A stretch of 64,000 nt of DNA from Agrobacterium vitis (lineage in GTDB: Bacteria; Pseudomonadota; Alphaproteobacteria; Rhizobiales; Rhizobiaceae): positions 3,577,001-3,641,000 of the forward strand of contig NZ_JACXXJ020000005.1 of the NCBI RefSeq assembly GCF_014926405.1, read 5' to 3'. Below, piece after piece: positions 50,716 through 59,642 of this stretch. Made by a program: the position numbers and the translations under genes. Each line of letters begins with the position of its first letter. Positions within the stretch are counted from its first letter, which is position 1. Under the pieces are notes generated by a model. The model had not been told where the DNA came from and searched no databases. It saw only the letters and a program-made list of their open reading frames with translations.

Positions 50716-51090
50716 CGAGATCCGCACCTATGATCGCCCAGCCACTTGTCTGTGAATTAAGCACCGGCCCTTTTCCGTCGCAATTTTTGGAGAACGCCGG
50801 ACAAGTCAAAAGCAGATTTTGCAGGGCAGCCCCTAGAAGCGGGCTTTCTAGGTTCGGCCCCGTCTCAAACATTTAAGATAGCCTAAGCAGGGTGGCGGAT
50901 ATCGGGAGCCGCCAACGCTGATGGAACGACTGAACTGGAAACTTTTAAACGCTGATTGACAACATATTGTCGAGAAAATCCCACGCACGCCACTTACTCG
51001 CGCTTTGATCGGCCATGGAGCATCTTTGAAAATCATTGGTGCGCGGCTCTGATCAATGTGCTGGTGGGCGGTGCTCGGCGCCGAGAACTA
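50716..51090. other. Gene-free stretch between DUF1330 and LysR genes
   Basis: 375 bp with no recognisable gene. AGCCC-CTAGAAGC-GGGCT plus TTTCT near 50830-50850 could be a terminator for the DUF1330 gene, 110 nt past its stop. The rest looks like degraded sequence. Confidence 0.4.
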
Positions 51091-51984
51091 TCAGCTCTCC
51101 GTTTTCAGCGCACTGATGAGGGCGCGCAGTGCCGGTGGCGTCTGACGGCGGCTCGGGTGATAGAGGTAGCAGCCCTGAAATTGCGGACACCACTCGTCGA
51201 GAACCTGTATCAATCGGCCGGAGGCAATGTCCTCGGCAACATCATGCTCCAACAGGTAGCCGAGACCAGCCCCGGCTCTGACGGCGGCGGCGGCGAGATC
51301 GCCGTCATTGCCGACAAAGGAACCGGAGGTTCTGATCTTGATCTCACGTCCATCGCGTTCAAACTCCCAAGGAAGAAGTCCGCCAGCGCTTGCGAGCCGA
51401 TATCCAATGCAGTTGTGTACTTCAAGATCACCAGGCGTTTGCGGCTTCGGATGGTGCTCGAAATAACAGGGTGTCGCGACTACGATGGTTCGAAGGTCTG
51501 GACCGACCCGCACGGCGATCATATCCTTCGCGACGTTCTCGCCGAACCTTATTCCGGCGTCGTAGCCTTCGGCGACGATATCTGTCAGCCGGTCATCGAT
51601 ATTCACTTCGACCTGGATTTCGGGATGTGACAGGAGGAACGCTGGAAGCTTCGCCATGAGAACGGTTTTTGCAGGGTAAGAGAAGGTCGTGATCCGCACT
51701 GAGCCTGAAGGGCTGTCACGCCATTCGGCCAGCGCCGAAAGCCCATCCTCGATCGAGGCGAATGCTGGTCGGATGGATTGCAGCAGCCTGTCGCCGGCTT
51801 CCGTCGGAGCGACGCTGCGTGTCGTCCTTGCCAGCAGCCTGACACCAAGTCTTTCCTCCAACCCGCGCATGGCATGGCTCAGCGCCGAGGGCGATATTCC
51901 CAGGGATGCTGCGGCCCTTGTGAAGCTCCGCTCGCGTGCGACGGCGGCAAAAGCCAAGAGATCGTTCAATTCGCCTCGTTCCAT
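51091..51984 (-). CDS. LysR-family transcriptional regulator
   Basis: 297 residues. N-terminal helix-turn-helix (SFTRAAASLGISPSALSHAMRGLEERLGVRLL) and a LysR effector domain of the CrgA-type subgroup (GSVRITTFSY, DRLTDIVAEGYDAGIRFGE). It is divergent from the aldo-keto reductase gene, 109 nt apart, a standard regulator-target layout. Confidence 0.92.
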   Translation of the reverse strand: MERGELNDLLAFAAVARERSFTRAAASLGISPSALSHAMRGLEERLGVRLLARTTRSVAPTEAGDRLLQSIRPAFASIEDGLSALAEWRDSPSGSVRITTFSYPAKTVLMAKLPAFLLSHPEIQVEVNIDDRLTDIVAEGYDAGIRFGENVAKDMIAVRVGPDLRTIVVATPCYFEHHPKPQTPGDLEVHNCIGYRLASAGGLLPWEFERDGREIKIRTSGSFVGNDGDLAAAAVRAGAGLGYLLEHDVAEDIASGRLIQVLDEWCPQFQGCYLYHPSRRQTPPALRALISALKTES

Positions 51985-51990
51985 TGCTGC

Positions 51991-52006
51991 AACTTGCTCA
52001 CAAGTT
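51991..52006. promoter_or_regulatory. Candidate LysR binding site
   Basis: AACTTG-CTCA-CAAGTT, a 6-bp inverted repeat just upstream of the lysR start codon in the divergent control region. It fits the T-N11-A pattern of LysR sites. Confidence 0.5.
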
Positions 52007-52093
52007 CATGCCGCGCGCAACGGCTAATCGAGAGGCATGCGACCGGCTAGGGTGTCAGCAGAAACTTTTCGAAACACACTCAAGGAATTCAAC

Positions 52094-53191
52094 ATGGACC
52101 TGTCAAGCTACCGCACACTGGGCCGATCCGGCCTCATCGTCAGCCCGTTGGCGCTTGGAACAATGACGTTTGGTGCCGAGCGCTGGGGCGCAGGGATGAA
52201 AGGATCGCGCCAACTCTTCGACACCTATGTCGCGGCGGGTGGCAATTTCTTTGATACCGCTGACGTCTATTCAGGCGGCCGAAGCGAGGAGATGCTGGGA
52301 TCTTTTGTTGCCGAAACCGGCCTTCGCGACAGACTCGTTATCGCCACCAAGTCAGGCTTTGCGCGCAGCCAGGGAACACCTCTGCATGGTGGCAATGGAG
52401 CCAAGAACATCCGGCTCGGGATCGAAGGCTCGCTGAAGCGGCTGAAGACGGACTACATCGACATGTACTGGATGCACGTTTGGGATCGGACCACGCCTGC
52501 CGAAGAGGTGCTCCAAACCCTGACCGATGCAGTCCGCAGTGGGAAAATCCTCCACTATGGATTCTCCAATACGCCATCATGGTATGTTGCAAAGATCGCG
52601 ACGCTGGCGGCCGTCCACGGACTTCCGATGCCAATCGGGCTGCAATATGCCTATTCCCTCGTTGATCGGGGCGTCGAACTCGACATCCTTCCGGCAGCCG
52701 CAGAGTTTGGGATGGGGCTTGTTCCATGGAGCCCTTTGGCAGCTGGATTGCTCACGGGCAAATACGGTCGCGACATGCTCGCACAAGCCGGAGTAAGGGG
52801 TGGCCTTCCGGACAAGGCCTCAGTTGATGACGAAAGCGAGAGCAACGGCCGGCTGAACGGCGACAACCCTTTCGGGGGCATGTTGTTCACCGAGCATAAT
52901 TTTGACGTCGTCGATGTGGTGCGGCAGGTTGCCACGGAACTTGAACAGCCGATGGCGGCAGTGGCGCTGGCATGGACGATACAGCGTCCCGGCGTCGATA
53001 CCATTCTCGTCGGTGCCAGTCGAGCCGAGCAGCTCGCGCAGAATGTGGCATCGCTGCAGGTGGCGCTGACAGCCGATCAACTCAATCGACTGGATCAAAT
53101 CAGCGCACCGCCATCGTTCAACCCCTACTTTATCTTCACATTGCCAACGCAGGTGATGTTTGGAGGGCAGACGGTCCAGCCTTGGGGGTAA
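52094..53191 (+). CDS. Aldo/keto reductase
   Basis: 365 residues, NADPH-dependent reduction of aldehydes or ketones. The catalytic tetrad is readable: D54 and Y59 in FFDTADVYSGG, K86 in IATKSGF, H128 in YWMHVWD. The C-terminal cofactor segment LVGASRAEQLAQN is present. The start at 52094 is preferred over 52037. Likely controlled by the divergent LysR gene. Substrate unknown. Confidence 0.9.
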   Translation: MDLSSYRTLGRSGLIVSPLALGTMTFGAERWGAGMKGSRQLFDTYVAAGGNFFDTADVYSGGRSEEMLGSFVAETGLRDRLVIATKSGFARSQGTPLHGGNGAKNIRLGIEGSLKRLKTDYIDMYWMHVWDRTTPAEEVLQTLTDAVRSGKILHYGFSNTPSWYVAKIATLAAVHGLPMPIGLQYAYSLVDRGVELDILPAAAEFGMGLVPWSPLAAGLLTGKYGRDMLAQAGVRGGLPDKASVDDESESNGRLNGDNPFGGMLFTEHNFDVVDVVRQVATELEQPMAAVALAWTIQRPGVDTILVGASRAEQLAQNVASLQVALTADQLNRLDQISAPPSFNPYFIFTLPTQVMFGGQTVQPWG

Positions 53192-53706
53192 ATCAGATTG
53201 ATCCGCTTTCCCCTGTTTGATCGCAAACAAGGGTAACGGGATCAACGACGGCAAGAGACGTAAACCCTGTAGATAATCATGATGGCCAGTGTTGTCGCAA
53301 CGCGACCATGATTGCGACCGAACTCTAGCAGAAATCACTTCTGCTTTGCGCCCCCATGCCGGTCGTTCACATCACCCGCATTGGATCCTGAAAGCTGTCG
53401 GTCTGCTGTTCGAGCAGTCACGTCTGGAACGCGGCCGAAAGGTGACTTCGACAATGATAGAACGCGCCAATAGCCTCGCAAGCATTCGCGGGACGAGCGT
53501 TCCCAGCGAACTCTTTTCTGTATCGCCGCGCCGATCTCCAAGGGCCTCGGCATTTCGCCCCATTGCAGGACCAGCAGAGACTGACTTCACGTTTTGAAAT
53601 GAACGGTCACCGAAAATGAGTTCCCATTCGGTGCCAATGCGGGCATGTGTTTGTGAAAGCCCGTATGAGCCACTGCTCGACGACACACAAATCAAAGAGC
53701 TGACAG
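53192..53706. other. Gene-poor interval after the aldo/keto reductase
   Basis: 515 bp. A 22-bp-arm hairpin starts 7 nt after the reductase stop (53198-53245). Short frames on both strands between 53289 and 53725 show no family features or ribosome sites. Confidence 0.5.
53198..53245 (+). terminator. Long hairpin after the aldo/keto reductase
   Basis: Arms of 22 nt (53198-53219 and 53224-53245) pair at 18 positions around an ATCG loop. It has no T-tract. Position suggests 3'-end formation of the reductase mRNA. Confidence 0.55.
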
Positions 53707-55074
53707 ATGGAAAATCCGGTTGCACTGAATCGTCTTTCCGAAAACACGGTCTTCCGTAAAGGCGATGTTTTCGTCCTTTTCGGCGAATTGTTCGGCCGCG
53801 GATACGCCACCGGATTGCTCGATGAAGCCAGGCGGGCAGGAATGGAGATTGTCGGGATCACCGTCGGGCGGCGCGACGAGAACAACGCGCTGCGGCCGCT
53901 CGACGCCGAGGAACTGTCTTCGGCCGAGGCCCAGCTGGGCGGCAGGATCATCAACATACCTCTTATGGGGGGATTCGATCTCGATGCGCCCGAAGACGGC
54001 TTAACTCCCACCGATCTCCTGGCAAAAATGACGCTTGAGAGCTGGGAACACGACAAGCTCGACTGGGACTATATCGCGCAATGCCGCGACATCGCCACTG
54101 CGCGTTTTACGGAGTCGCTTTCGAAAGTCATGACCGTTCTCGACGGAATGATCGCCGCTGGCCGCAATGTGTTCTTTGCCCACACAATGGCTGGAGGCAT
54201 CCCGAAGGCGAAGGTATTCTTGGTCATCGCCAATCGAATCTACAAGGGGACCGGAAGTCGCCACATGTCGTCGCAGACCTTGCTCGACAGTGACATGGGA
54301 AAACTCATTCTGCAGAATTTTGACGAGGTTTCCGCAAACACCTTTCGCCATCTCATTGATTTTAGCGCGGCGATCCGCGAGCGCGTGGAAGCTTTGGGTG
54401 GTCAAGTCCGATATACGGCCTATGGTTACCACGGATCGTCAGTCCTCATTGACGGAAGCTATCGTTGGCAGACCTACACCAACTATACCCAAGGCTATGC
54501 GAAGATGCGGCTCGAAGGCATTGCAGAGCAAGCCTGGGCGAAAGGGATCAAGGCAACTGTCTATAATTGTCCCGAAATCCGGACCAATTCCTCCGACGTA
54601 TTCACGGGTATCGAGCTGCCCCTGATACCGCTGCTGCTTGCCTTGAAGAAAGAAAACGGTGGCAAATGGGCAGATGAACAGTGGCAGGCCTGCCAGCAGC
54701 TTCTGGCAGACGGCATAACCATGAAGGATGTGTTTCAGAAGATCGCCGACATGCAGGCCAGCGAAGTTATGCGTCCGTTCTATGACTTTTCGGCATGGCC
54801 CATGGCAAACAGTCAGGCCCAAGCCGATTTGACCATCAGCACGTCCAACGGGATCACCCAGATGCATCGCAATAACAAGTTGATGATCAGCGACCTCCTG
54901 AGCGGTCTCGTTGTGAAGGCAACCGGGCAGCTCATTTTTGGTGAATCTTCAGACCCCTCCGGTCCCGTCCTATGGCTCAACCACGATATCGTGGCTCGGC
55001 GACTGAACGCTTCCCACTCGAATTCGGAGTCTCCCGCGCCGGGAATGGAATCTTCGCCCCTTGAGATGGTGTGA
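53707..55074 (+). CDS. Uncharacterised 455-residue cytosolic protein (possibly FabMG-like)
   Basis: No transmembrane helix or signal. Features: GDVFVLFGELFGRGYA and GMEIVGITVGRRD near the N-terminus, NVFFAHTMAGGIPKAKVF in the middle, then YTAYGYHGSSVLIDG, YTNYTQGYAKMRLE and VYNCPEIRTNSSDVF. I recall proteins with this layout being labelled 'enoyl-ACP reductase FabMG family', but no classical SDR or FabI/FabV active-site motif is visible, so that name may mislead. The N-terminal part has an alternating beta-alpha look. It is a lone gene within gene-poor DNA of the accessory region. Confidence 0.55.
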   Translation: MENPVALNRLSENTVFRKGDVFVLFGELFGRGYATGLLDEARRAGMEIVGITVGRRDENNALRPLDAEELSSAEAQLGGRIINIPLMGGFDLDAPEDGLTPTDLLAKMTLESWEHDKLDWDYIAQCRDIATARFTESLSKVMTVLDGMIAAGRNVFFAHTMAGGIPKAKVFLVIANRIYKGTGSRHMSSQTLLDSDMGKLILQNFDEVSANTFRHLIDFSAAIRERVEALGGQVRYTAYGYHGSSVLIDGSYRWQTYTNYTQGYAKMRLEGIAEQAWAKGIKATVYNCPEIRTNSSDVFTGIELPLIPLLLALKKENGGKWADEQWQACQQLLADGITMKDVFQKIADMQASEVMRPFYDFSAWPMANSQAQADLTISTSNGITQMHRNNKLMISDLLSGLVVKATGQLIFGESSDPSGPVLWLNHDIVARRLNASHSNSESPAPGMESSPLEMV

Positions 55075-55924
55075 CGGCTTCTTAAGCTTAATTTGAAAGC
55101 TGGGTGTTAGGCCATGAAGCGACGAATCTTGCGACAGGAACCGCCGCCCATTCTGGTCATTCACCATGCGGTAAGCGGTCCTGAAATCCGACGTTCGCGA
55201 GCACCCCACGTCATGGGCCCGGTCGTATGACACGGCAAAGAAGGCTATGATCTACGCATAGTTGACAAAAAAACGCCATCGTCGACGCACTGAAGTACCA
55301 CATGTCGAGCGCATCGATATATTAAACTGCGAATTCAAGTTTGACGCCATTGGCATGTTGTACACGTTGTAGAAGATCGAGACGCCCGCTCCACTGCGAT
55401 CGGGTAGCGCGTGGACCACTCCAGGGCGGCGCTCATGTAAAGGATCCGCTCGCCAAGACGATGATAGCGTCCTGCACTGTTCGGTTTCGGCGGGTGCAAC
55501 ACTTGGTGAACTCTATCCGTCAGACCAGAGCGGTGGAATATACCGGAAATCTTCTTGAATACGTCACGAGCTTCAGCCCTCGCGGCAGGTCTTTCTCGCG
55601 GGGATCATTTCCACGTTTGTGAAAGCCGCATGACGTCTGCTTCAGGCCAATGACGGAAGTCGGCGAACCGAGATGCTCTGGCCGCTTTCGTCTTTTACGC
55701 TCGAAAAACAGTCAGACTGGAGACGATCTCATTTCGGTCATTACAGCGCCGTGCGCCATATATGGCGCACAAAGGTTCGCTGTAGCTCCTTATATTTGTT
55801 GCATAATTTTCTCTTTAAACCGATTCCGGTTTAAAGAGTTATGCAATAGCGTCACAAATCGTCGATTCAAAAAGTCGTCATATATAAAGGTTATGGCAGC
55901 GTAGATGTTTGAGGAATGGCGGCG
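55075..55924. other. 850-bp gene-poor region with palindromic repeat
   Basis: No credible gene. One frame at 55341-55622 reads through without family resemblance. Repeat copy A occupies 55743-55850. The remainder may be decayed coding DNA. Confidence 0.5.
55743..55850 (+). repeat. Mosaic palindromic intergenic repeat, copy A
   Basis: Starts ACAGCGCC, then a 20-bp perfect palindrome GTGCGCCATATATGGCGCAC (55751-55770), GGTTCGCTGTAGC, a TTGCATAATTTTC arm, a nested AAACCGATTCCGGTTT hairpin and a closing TTATGCAATAGC. The same order of modules appears inverted at 59951-60062. It resembles the mosaic palindromic elements known in rhizobial intergenic DNA. Confidence 0.75.
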
Positions 55925-56824
55925 ATGCATAGCGATCAAATAAACATCAACGCGGCGCACGTGAGAGATTTGATCGCTGACCAGTTTCCGCAGTTTCGAG
56001 GCGAAGAAATCATTGAACTGGAAACAGCAGGCACAGCCAATGCGATCTTTCGAATTGGTGCCAAGCATGCTGCTCGCTTTCCTCTGCGGATGATGGACCC
56101 CGCCGAATGCACCCGTTTACTGGAAGCGGAAGCCAGAGCCAGCGCGGAATTCACCGAATGTTGCCTCTTTCCCTGTCCTAAGCCAGTCGGAATCGGGCGG
56201 CAAAGTTCTGACTATCCGCTGCCGTGGTGTGTACAAACTTGGATCGAGGGACAAATTGCTACGCCGACTGGACTATGCAACTCGCCTGTTTTTGCGCTCG
56301 ATCTTGTAAGACTGATCATTACACTTCGCACAGCGAATTTGAACGGACGGACATTTGAGGGGCGGGGTAGAGGCGGAAATTTGACCGATCATGATGAGTG
56401 GATGGAGGTGTGCTTCTCTAAGAGTGAACACCTTCTTGATGTTGATCACCTACGCAGCATGTGGAGAAGCCTTCGCGAATTGCCATCTCCAAATCGCGAA
56501 GTGATGAGCCACAAGGACATCATTCCTACAAATCTTTTAGTCAATGGCGAACACTTGGTTGGAGTGCTTGACACTGGTGGTTTTACTCCTGCCGATCCAT
56601 CGCTTGATCTCGTCGCCGGTTGGCATCTGCTAGATCGGGATACTCGAGCGGTCTTCCGCGAAGGTCTGCAAGTTGATGACCTTGAATGGCACCGAGGCGC
56701 GGCATGGGCATTCCAGCAAGCGATGGGCTTAGTTTGGTATTATAAAGACACGAACCCTATCATGGCCGACTTGGGCCGAAGCACAATTTCTCGGCTCATT
56801 GAGGATTATCCATTGCAAGTCTAG
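55925..56824 (+). CDS. APH-family phosphotransferase
   Basis: 299 residues of kinase-like fold. The catalytic loop SHKDIIPTN gives H196, D198 and N203; the metal-binding Asp is D216 in VLDTGGF. The N-lobe (ETAGTANAIFRIG, HAARFPL) keeps a lysine-poor ATP site typical of divergent members. It could modify an antibiotic or a small metabolite; resistance is not shown. The ATG at 55925 with GAGGA nine bases upstream is preferred over 55916. Codon use is visibly more AT-rich than core genes, which fits acquisition. Confidence 0.78.
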   Translation: MHSDQININAAHVRDLIADQFPQFRGEEIIELETAGTANAIFRIGAKHAARFPLRMMDPAECTRLLEAEARASAEFTECCLFPCPKPVGIGRQSSDYPLPWCVQTWIEGQIATPTGLCNSPVFALDLVRLIITLRTANLNGRTFEGRGRGGNLTDHDEWMEVCFSKSEHLLDVDHLRSMWRSLRELPSPNREVMSHKDIIPTNLLVNGEHLVGVLDTGGFTPADPSLDLVAGWHLLDRDTRAVFREGLQVDDLEWHRGAAWAFQQAMGLVWYYKDTNPIMADLGRSTISRLIEDYPLQV

Positions 56825-56965
56825 TGCATCGTTTTCAGCGACTGCTCATGATCATTCAATCTTCAAACACACCGGTTCGCTTCTTCCTTTCATTCCATTT
56901 AAATTCGACACCTCGTGCACTAAACACGCAAGTGCGAAAAGGCGACGGGGAATTAGCGGTTACTA

Positions 56966-57190
56966 TTATTCAGTGGTGGTGCGCCGCCAGAGCAGGTAGA
57001 TGCCGCCGGCTACGAATGCATAAGTAATACTCAGCAGTGGCCCGGTCACAAAGGTCACAACAAACGGGCAAGCAACATCATTGCATTCTTAGATCCCACT
57101 TATCCCGGACCATACAGCCGTCTGATAGCCCAGGAAAACGCACAGTACCGCCATTACGACGAATATAGTCGCAATCTTGAAAATCTTCAT
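56966..57190 (-). pseudogene. Two-helix membrane protein gene split by an in-frame TAA
   Basis: From ATG 57190 the frame reads MKIFKIATIFVVMAVLCVFL... to TAA at 57091-57089, then continues open in the same frame for 40 codons with a second helix (FVVTFVTGPLLSITYAFVAG) to the next TAA at 56966. Together this is a plausible 74-residue two-helix protein. Either a nonsense mutation, or two small peptides. Confidence 0.5.
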
Positions 57191-57530
57191 GACTGGTCTT
57201 TCATGCGTATTTGTGAAGCAGCGTTGGATGTTTACCCCTGCGATTGTTCCCGTAAGGCACTGATTTATTAAGATGAAATTGAGATCGTATGGGATCACGA
57301 TCGGTGTCGATGATGACCTCGCTCTTGTTGCAAGTTTGCGATTAAAATCAGGTGCTTACTGCCTTTTGAGCGGGGTCGACCTTCCGTGCTGTTCCACAAC
57401 CAACTAACCTAAATGTTCAACACTCGCGTTAAATCGGCAATCGAAGCCACGTCGTCATTACTTAGTCCTTGGCAATCCCTTAAAATCACGCTCAAGCAGT
57501 TCTGGAGGGATTGCGATTTTAGTCCAGTGA
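57191..57530. other. Gene-poor interval before the transposase fragment
   Basis: 340 bp. A 44-codon plus frame at 57273-57407 (opening MKLRSYGITIGVDDDLALVA) lacks a ribosome site and any recognisable family. The left boundary of the transposase remnant lies near 57530. Confidence 0.4.
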
Positions 57531-57960
57531 ACCGCTTCAGCTATAAAGGGGAAGACGTCGTGCAGACCCTCGAACGCGTATGCCGGCAGGTCGGTTACCC
57601 GGCCACCATTCGGGTGGACAACGGCAGCGAATTCATCTCTCGTGACCTCGATCTGTGGGCCTATCATAGAGGCGTCGTGCTTGACTTCTCGCGGCCGGGC
57701 AAGCCGACGGACAACAGCTACATCGAGAGTTTTAATGGCAAGTTCCGGGCAGAGTGCCTGAACGCCCACTGGTTTATGAGCCTTGACGACGCAAGGGCAA
57801 AGATGGAGGATTGGCGTAGAGACTATAACGAGTTCCGGCCACACAGCGCGATCGGCAACAAGGTGCCGATTTCGCTCTTGAACGGCTCATCGGCACCCAC
57901 GCCAACCTGAGCCTTAACCCTGGAAAATTCCAGCTCCCGCTGGCCCAAAATCGGGGTGCA
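57530..57960 (+). mobile_element. Truncated IS3-family (IS407-like) insertion sequence, right part
   Basis: Only the 3' part of orfB and a typical downstream end (CTGGAAAATTCCAGCTCCCG...) remain. The orfA gene and the left terminal repeat are missing, so it cannot move on its own. Confidence 0.7.
57539..57910 (+). pseudogene. IS3-family transposase OrfB, 5'-truncated
   Basis: The C-terminal part of the rve integrase core: TIRVDNGSEFISRDLDLWAY carries the second Asp, FSRPGKPTDNSYIESFNGKF the Glu of the DDE triad, and FRPHSAIG the usual C-terminal motif. The first Asp and the helix-turn-helix are absent. An in-frame start at 57413 adds about 42 unrelated residues, so any product would be inactive. 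Confidence 0.85.
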
Positions 57961-58281
57961 CGTTCACAGAACGTCGTCCATGGAAGCCCCTCCACTTATC
58001 GCGTCATCAAATTTCAACAACTGCCGCGTTGAACGCCCACTCGGTCAACGCGTGAAAATATCTTGTTTGCGTCATTAACGTGTCGATAATAGACTTCCCT
58101 CCTAAAAGGGCAAGATGCTGGCAGCCTTAGCGGAGGCCTGATTGCCAGGCGAACTTATGGCCTTTCGCCGTTCGGACTATATCCAATCATTCACGACGGA
58201 GCTCAACATGTCAGTCATGGGCTCCCTAAGCCAATGCTGGCCCGGTGACAAAAATGCTGCGGTCTGGTGGCTGGCTTTTTG
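57911..58281. other. Interval between IS remnant and diguanylate cyclase
   Basis: 371 bp including the IS right end to about 57960. A 44-codon plus frame at 58157-58291 overlaps the cyclase 3' end and is not convincing. Nothing else is recognised. Confidence 0.4.
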
Positions 58282-59172
58282 TCACAAATAGCTGAGGGCG
58301 TTTTGAGGTTCGCAGTGGATGCGGTTGCGGCCATGTTGTTTGGCGCGGTAGAGCGCCATATCGGTGGCGGCCATGAATTTCTGGAAAGTTGAAAAATGAT
58401 CGGCAGATTGGGCAAGGCCAAAGCTGGCGGTGATCCTGCCAGGTGCCAGTGGTTCAAGACAAATATTTTCCAGGCAGGTGCGTAGACGTTCGGCAATCGC
58501 TTGGGCCTGGACCAGATTTGTGCCTGGCAGAAGAACGCAGAACTCTTCGCCGCCGATCCGGCCTGCCAGATCGTTTGGGCGCAAATTACTGCGGATTGTC
58601 TGTGCTGCTGCGATCAATGCTTTATCGCCGGTTTCATGGCCGAATGCGTCATTGATGCCCTTGAAATGGTCCAGATCGAAGAGAAGAAGGCACATGGGAT
58701 CGCCGCTGCGGCGGGTCTCGTCAAGAGCCTCCGTTCCTCTTGCCAGAATGAACCGGCGGTTTGCCAATCCGGTCAGGGGATCAGTATTGGCTTGAAGGGT
58801 CAGGGTTTTGAGAGAACAGTCCAATTCTGTTACCAGGGCTGAAACCGCCTGGGCGACAGTGCCGATTTCATCTTTCGTCTTGACTGCGATGGTAACAGGT
58901 GCCCCTTCCTGCCGGTATCGGGCTATGGAGTGGTTGAGTTGGCGTAGCGGCTGAATGATCCGCCAGAGCGACAGCAGGCAGCCAGCCGTTCCGGCCAAGG
59001 TCGATATCAGCAGGACAAGCAAAATGCTTGCTTCGCTCAGTGCGCCACCACCAAGGACATGTGCAACCACCGCCAGAAGTGGCACGTGAATGGAAATAAA
59101 GCAGATTACAAAAATCTTTGTTATCAGCGACGAACGTATTGCCCGGGCCGTCATATGCGGCCATTCAGCCAT
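58282..59172 (-). CDS. Membrane diguanylate cyclase (HAMP-GGDEF)
   Basis: 296 residues from the ATG at 59172 (AAGAG upstream); ATGs at 59190 and 59154 are alternatives. Two transmembrane helices frame a very short periplasmic loop. A HAMP segment (IIQPLRQLNHSIARYRQ to KDEIGTVAQAVSAL) leads to a GGDEF domain with GGEEF (207-211) and an RPND inhibitory site five residues ahead, so it should make c-di-GMP and be product-inhibited. No sizeable sensory domain is present. Confidence 0.9.
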   Translation of the reverse strand: MAEWPHMTARAIRSSLITKIFVICFISIHVPLLAVVAHVLGGGALSEASILLVLLISTLAGTAGCLLSLWRIIQPLRQLNHSIARYRQEGAPVTIAVKTKDEIGTVAQAVSALVTELDCSLKTLTLQANTDPLTGLANRRFILARGTEALDETRRSGDPMCLLLFDLDHFKGINDAFGHETGDKALIAAAQTIRSNLRPNDLAGRIGGEEFCVLLPGTNLVQAQAIAERLRTCLENICLEPLAPGRITASFGLAQSADHFSTFQKFMAATDMALYRAKQHGRNRIHCEPQNALSYL

Positions 59173-59381
59173 CCAATTTCTCTTAAGCATCCCTAAAGCT
59201 TCAATCCCGTGTGCAACCGGCAGGATAGATAGGGATGATCGTGGCTTAAAAAAGCAGAATCTAGATATTTTTAGGGTTTTTTGGAATTTCGGCCATGCAA
59301 GTCGCGAGTCAATGACAGTCAAATTTGTTTGTTTTTAAAACTATTTTACAGTTCAACAAGATGGCCATTCACCAACACAGG

Positions 59382-59412
59382 GATATTGCCCGCTCATTGA
59401 ACGGGCAATATC
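59382..59412 (-). terminator. Hairpin after the small lipoprotein gene
   Basis: GATATTGCCCG and CGGGCAATATC are perfect 11-bp arms around a 9-nt loop, 29 nt downstream of the lipoprotein stop on its strand. Confidence 0.6.
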
Positions 59413-59441
59413 TACCTTGTATCAAGACAGAATCGGTAGGC

Positions 59442-59642
59442 TTATGGGGTACCCGTGCTGGTGCCTGTCCCTGAACTATTGCCTGTGCTGCTTCCAGGCG
59501 TAGCAGGTGCCGTTGTCGTGCCGCCTGTCGAGGAACTGGTGCCGGGGGTTGATGTCGAACTGCCACTCTTGGAGCTGCTGTCATCTCCGCAAGAGGCTAG
59601 AAGCCCGAGAAGAGCAACGACCGGTACGATTTTCTTCAGCAT
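59442..59642 (-). CDS. Ser/Thr/Gly-rich small lipoprotein
   Basis: 66 residues. The ATG at 59642 has AAGGAGG about seven bases upstream. The N-terminus MLKKIVPVVALLGLLASCGDD has lipobox LASC; the rest is almost wholly Ser, Thr, Gly and Pro (STSTPGTSSSTGGTTTAP). No domain is recognised; low-complexity lipoproteins like this are often surface spacers or entericidin-like, but nothing here proves a role. Flanked by the cyclase and the repeat copy B. Confidence 0.72.
   Translation of the reverse strand: MLKKIVPVVALLGLLASCGDDSSSKSGSSTSTPGTSSSTGGTTTAPATPGSSTGNSSGTGTSTGTP

Noticed and set aside
53289..53725. Short frames on both strands before the 455-residue protein
   Set aside because: Arg/Ser-rich translations without motifs or ribosome sites; they look like chance frames.
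58157..58291. 44-codon plus frame after the IS remnant
   Set aside because: No ribosome site, overlaps the cyclase 3' end, no recognisable family.
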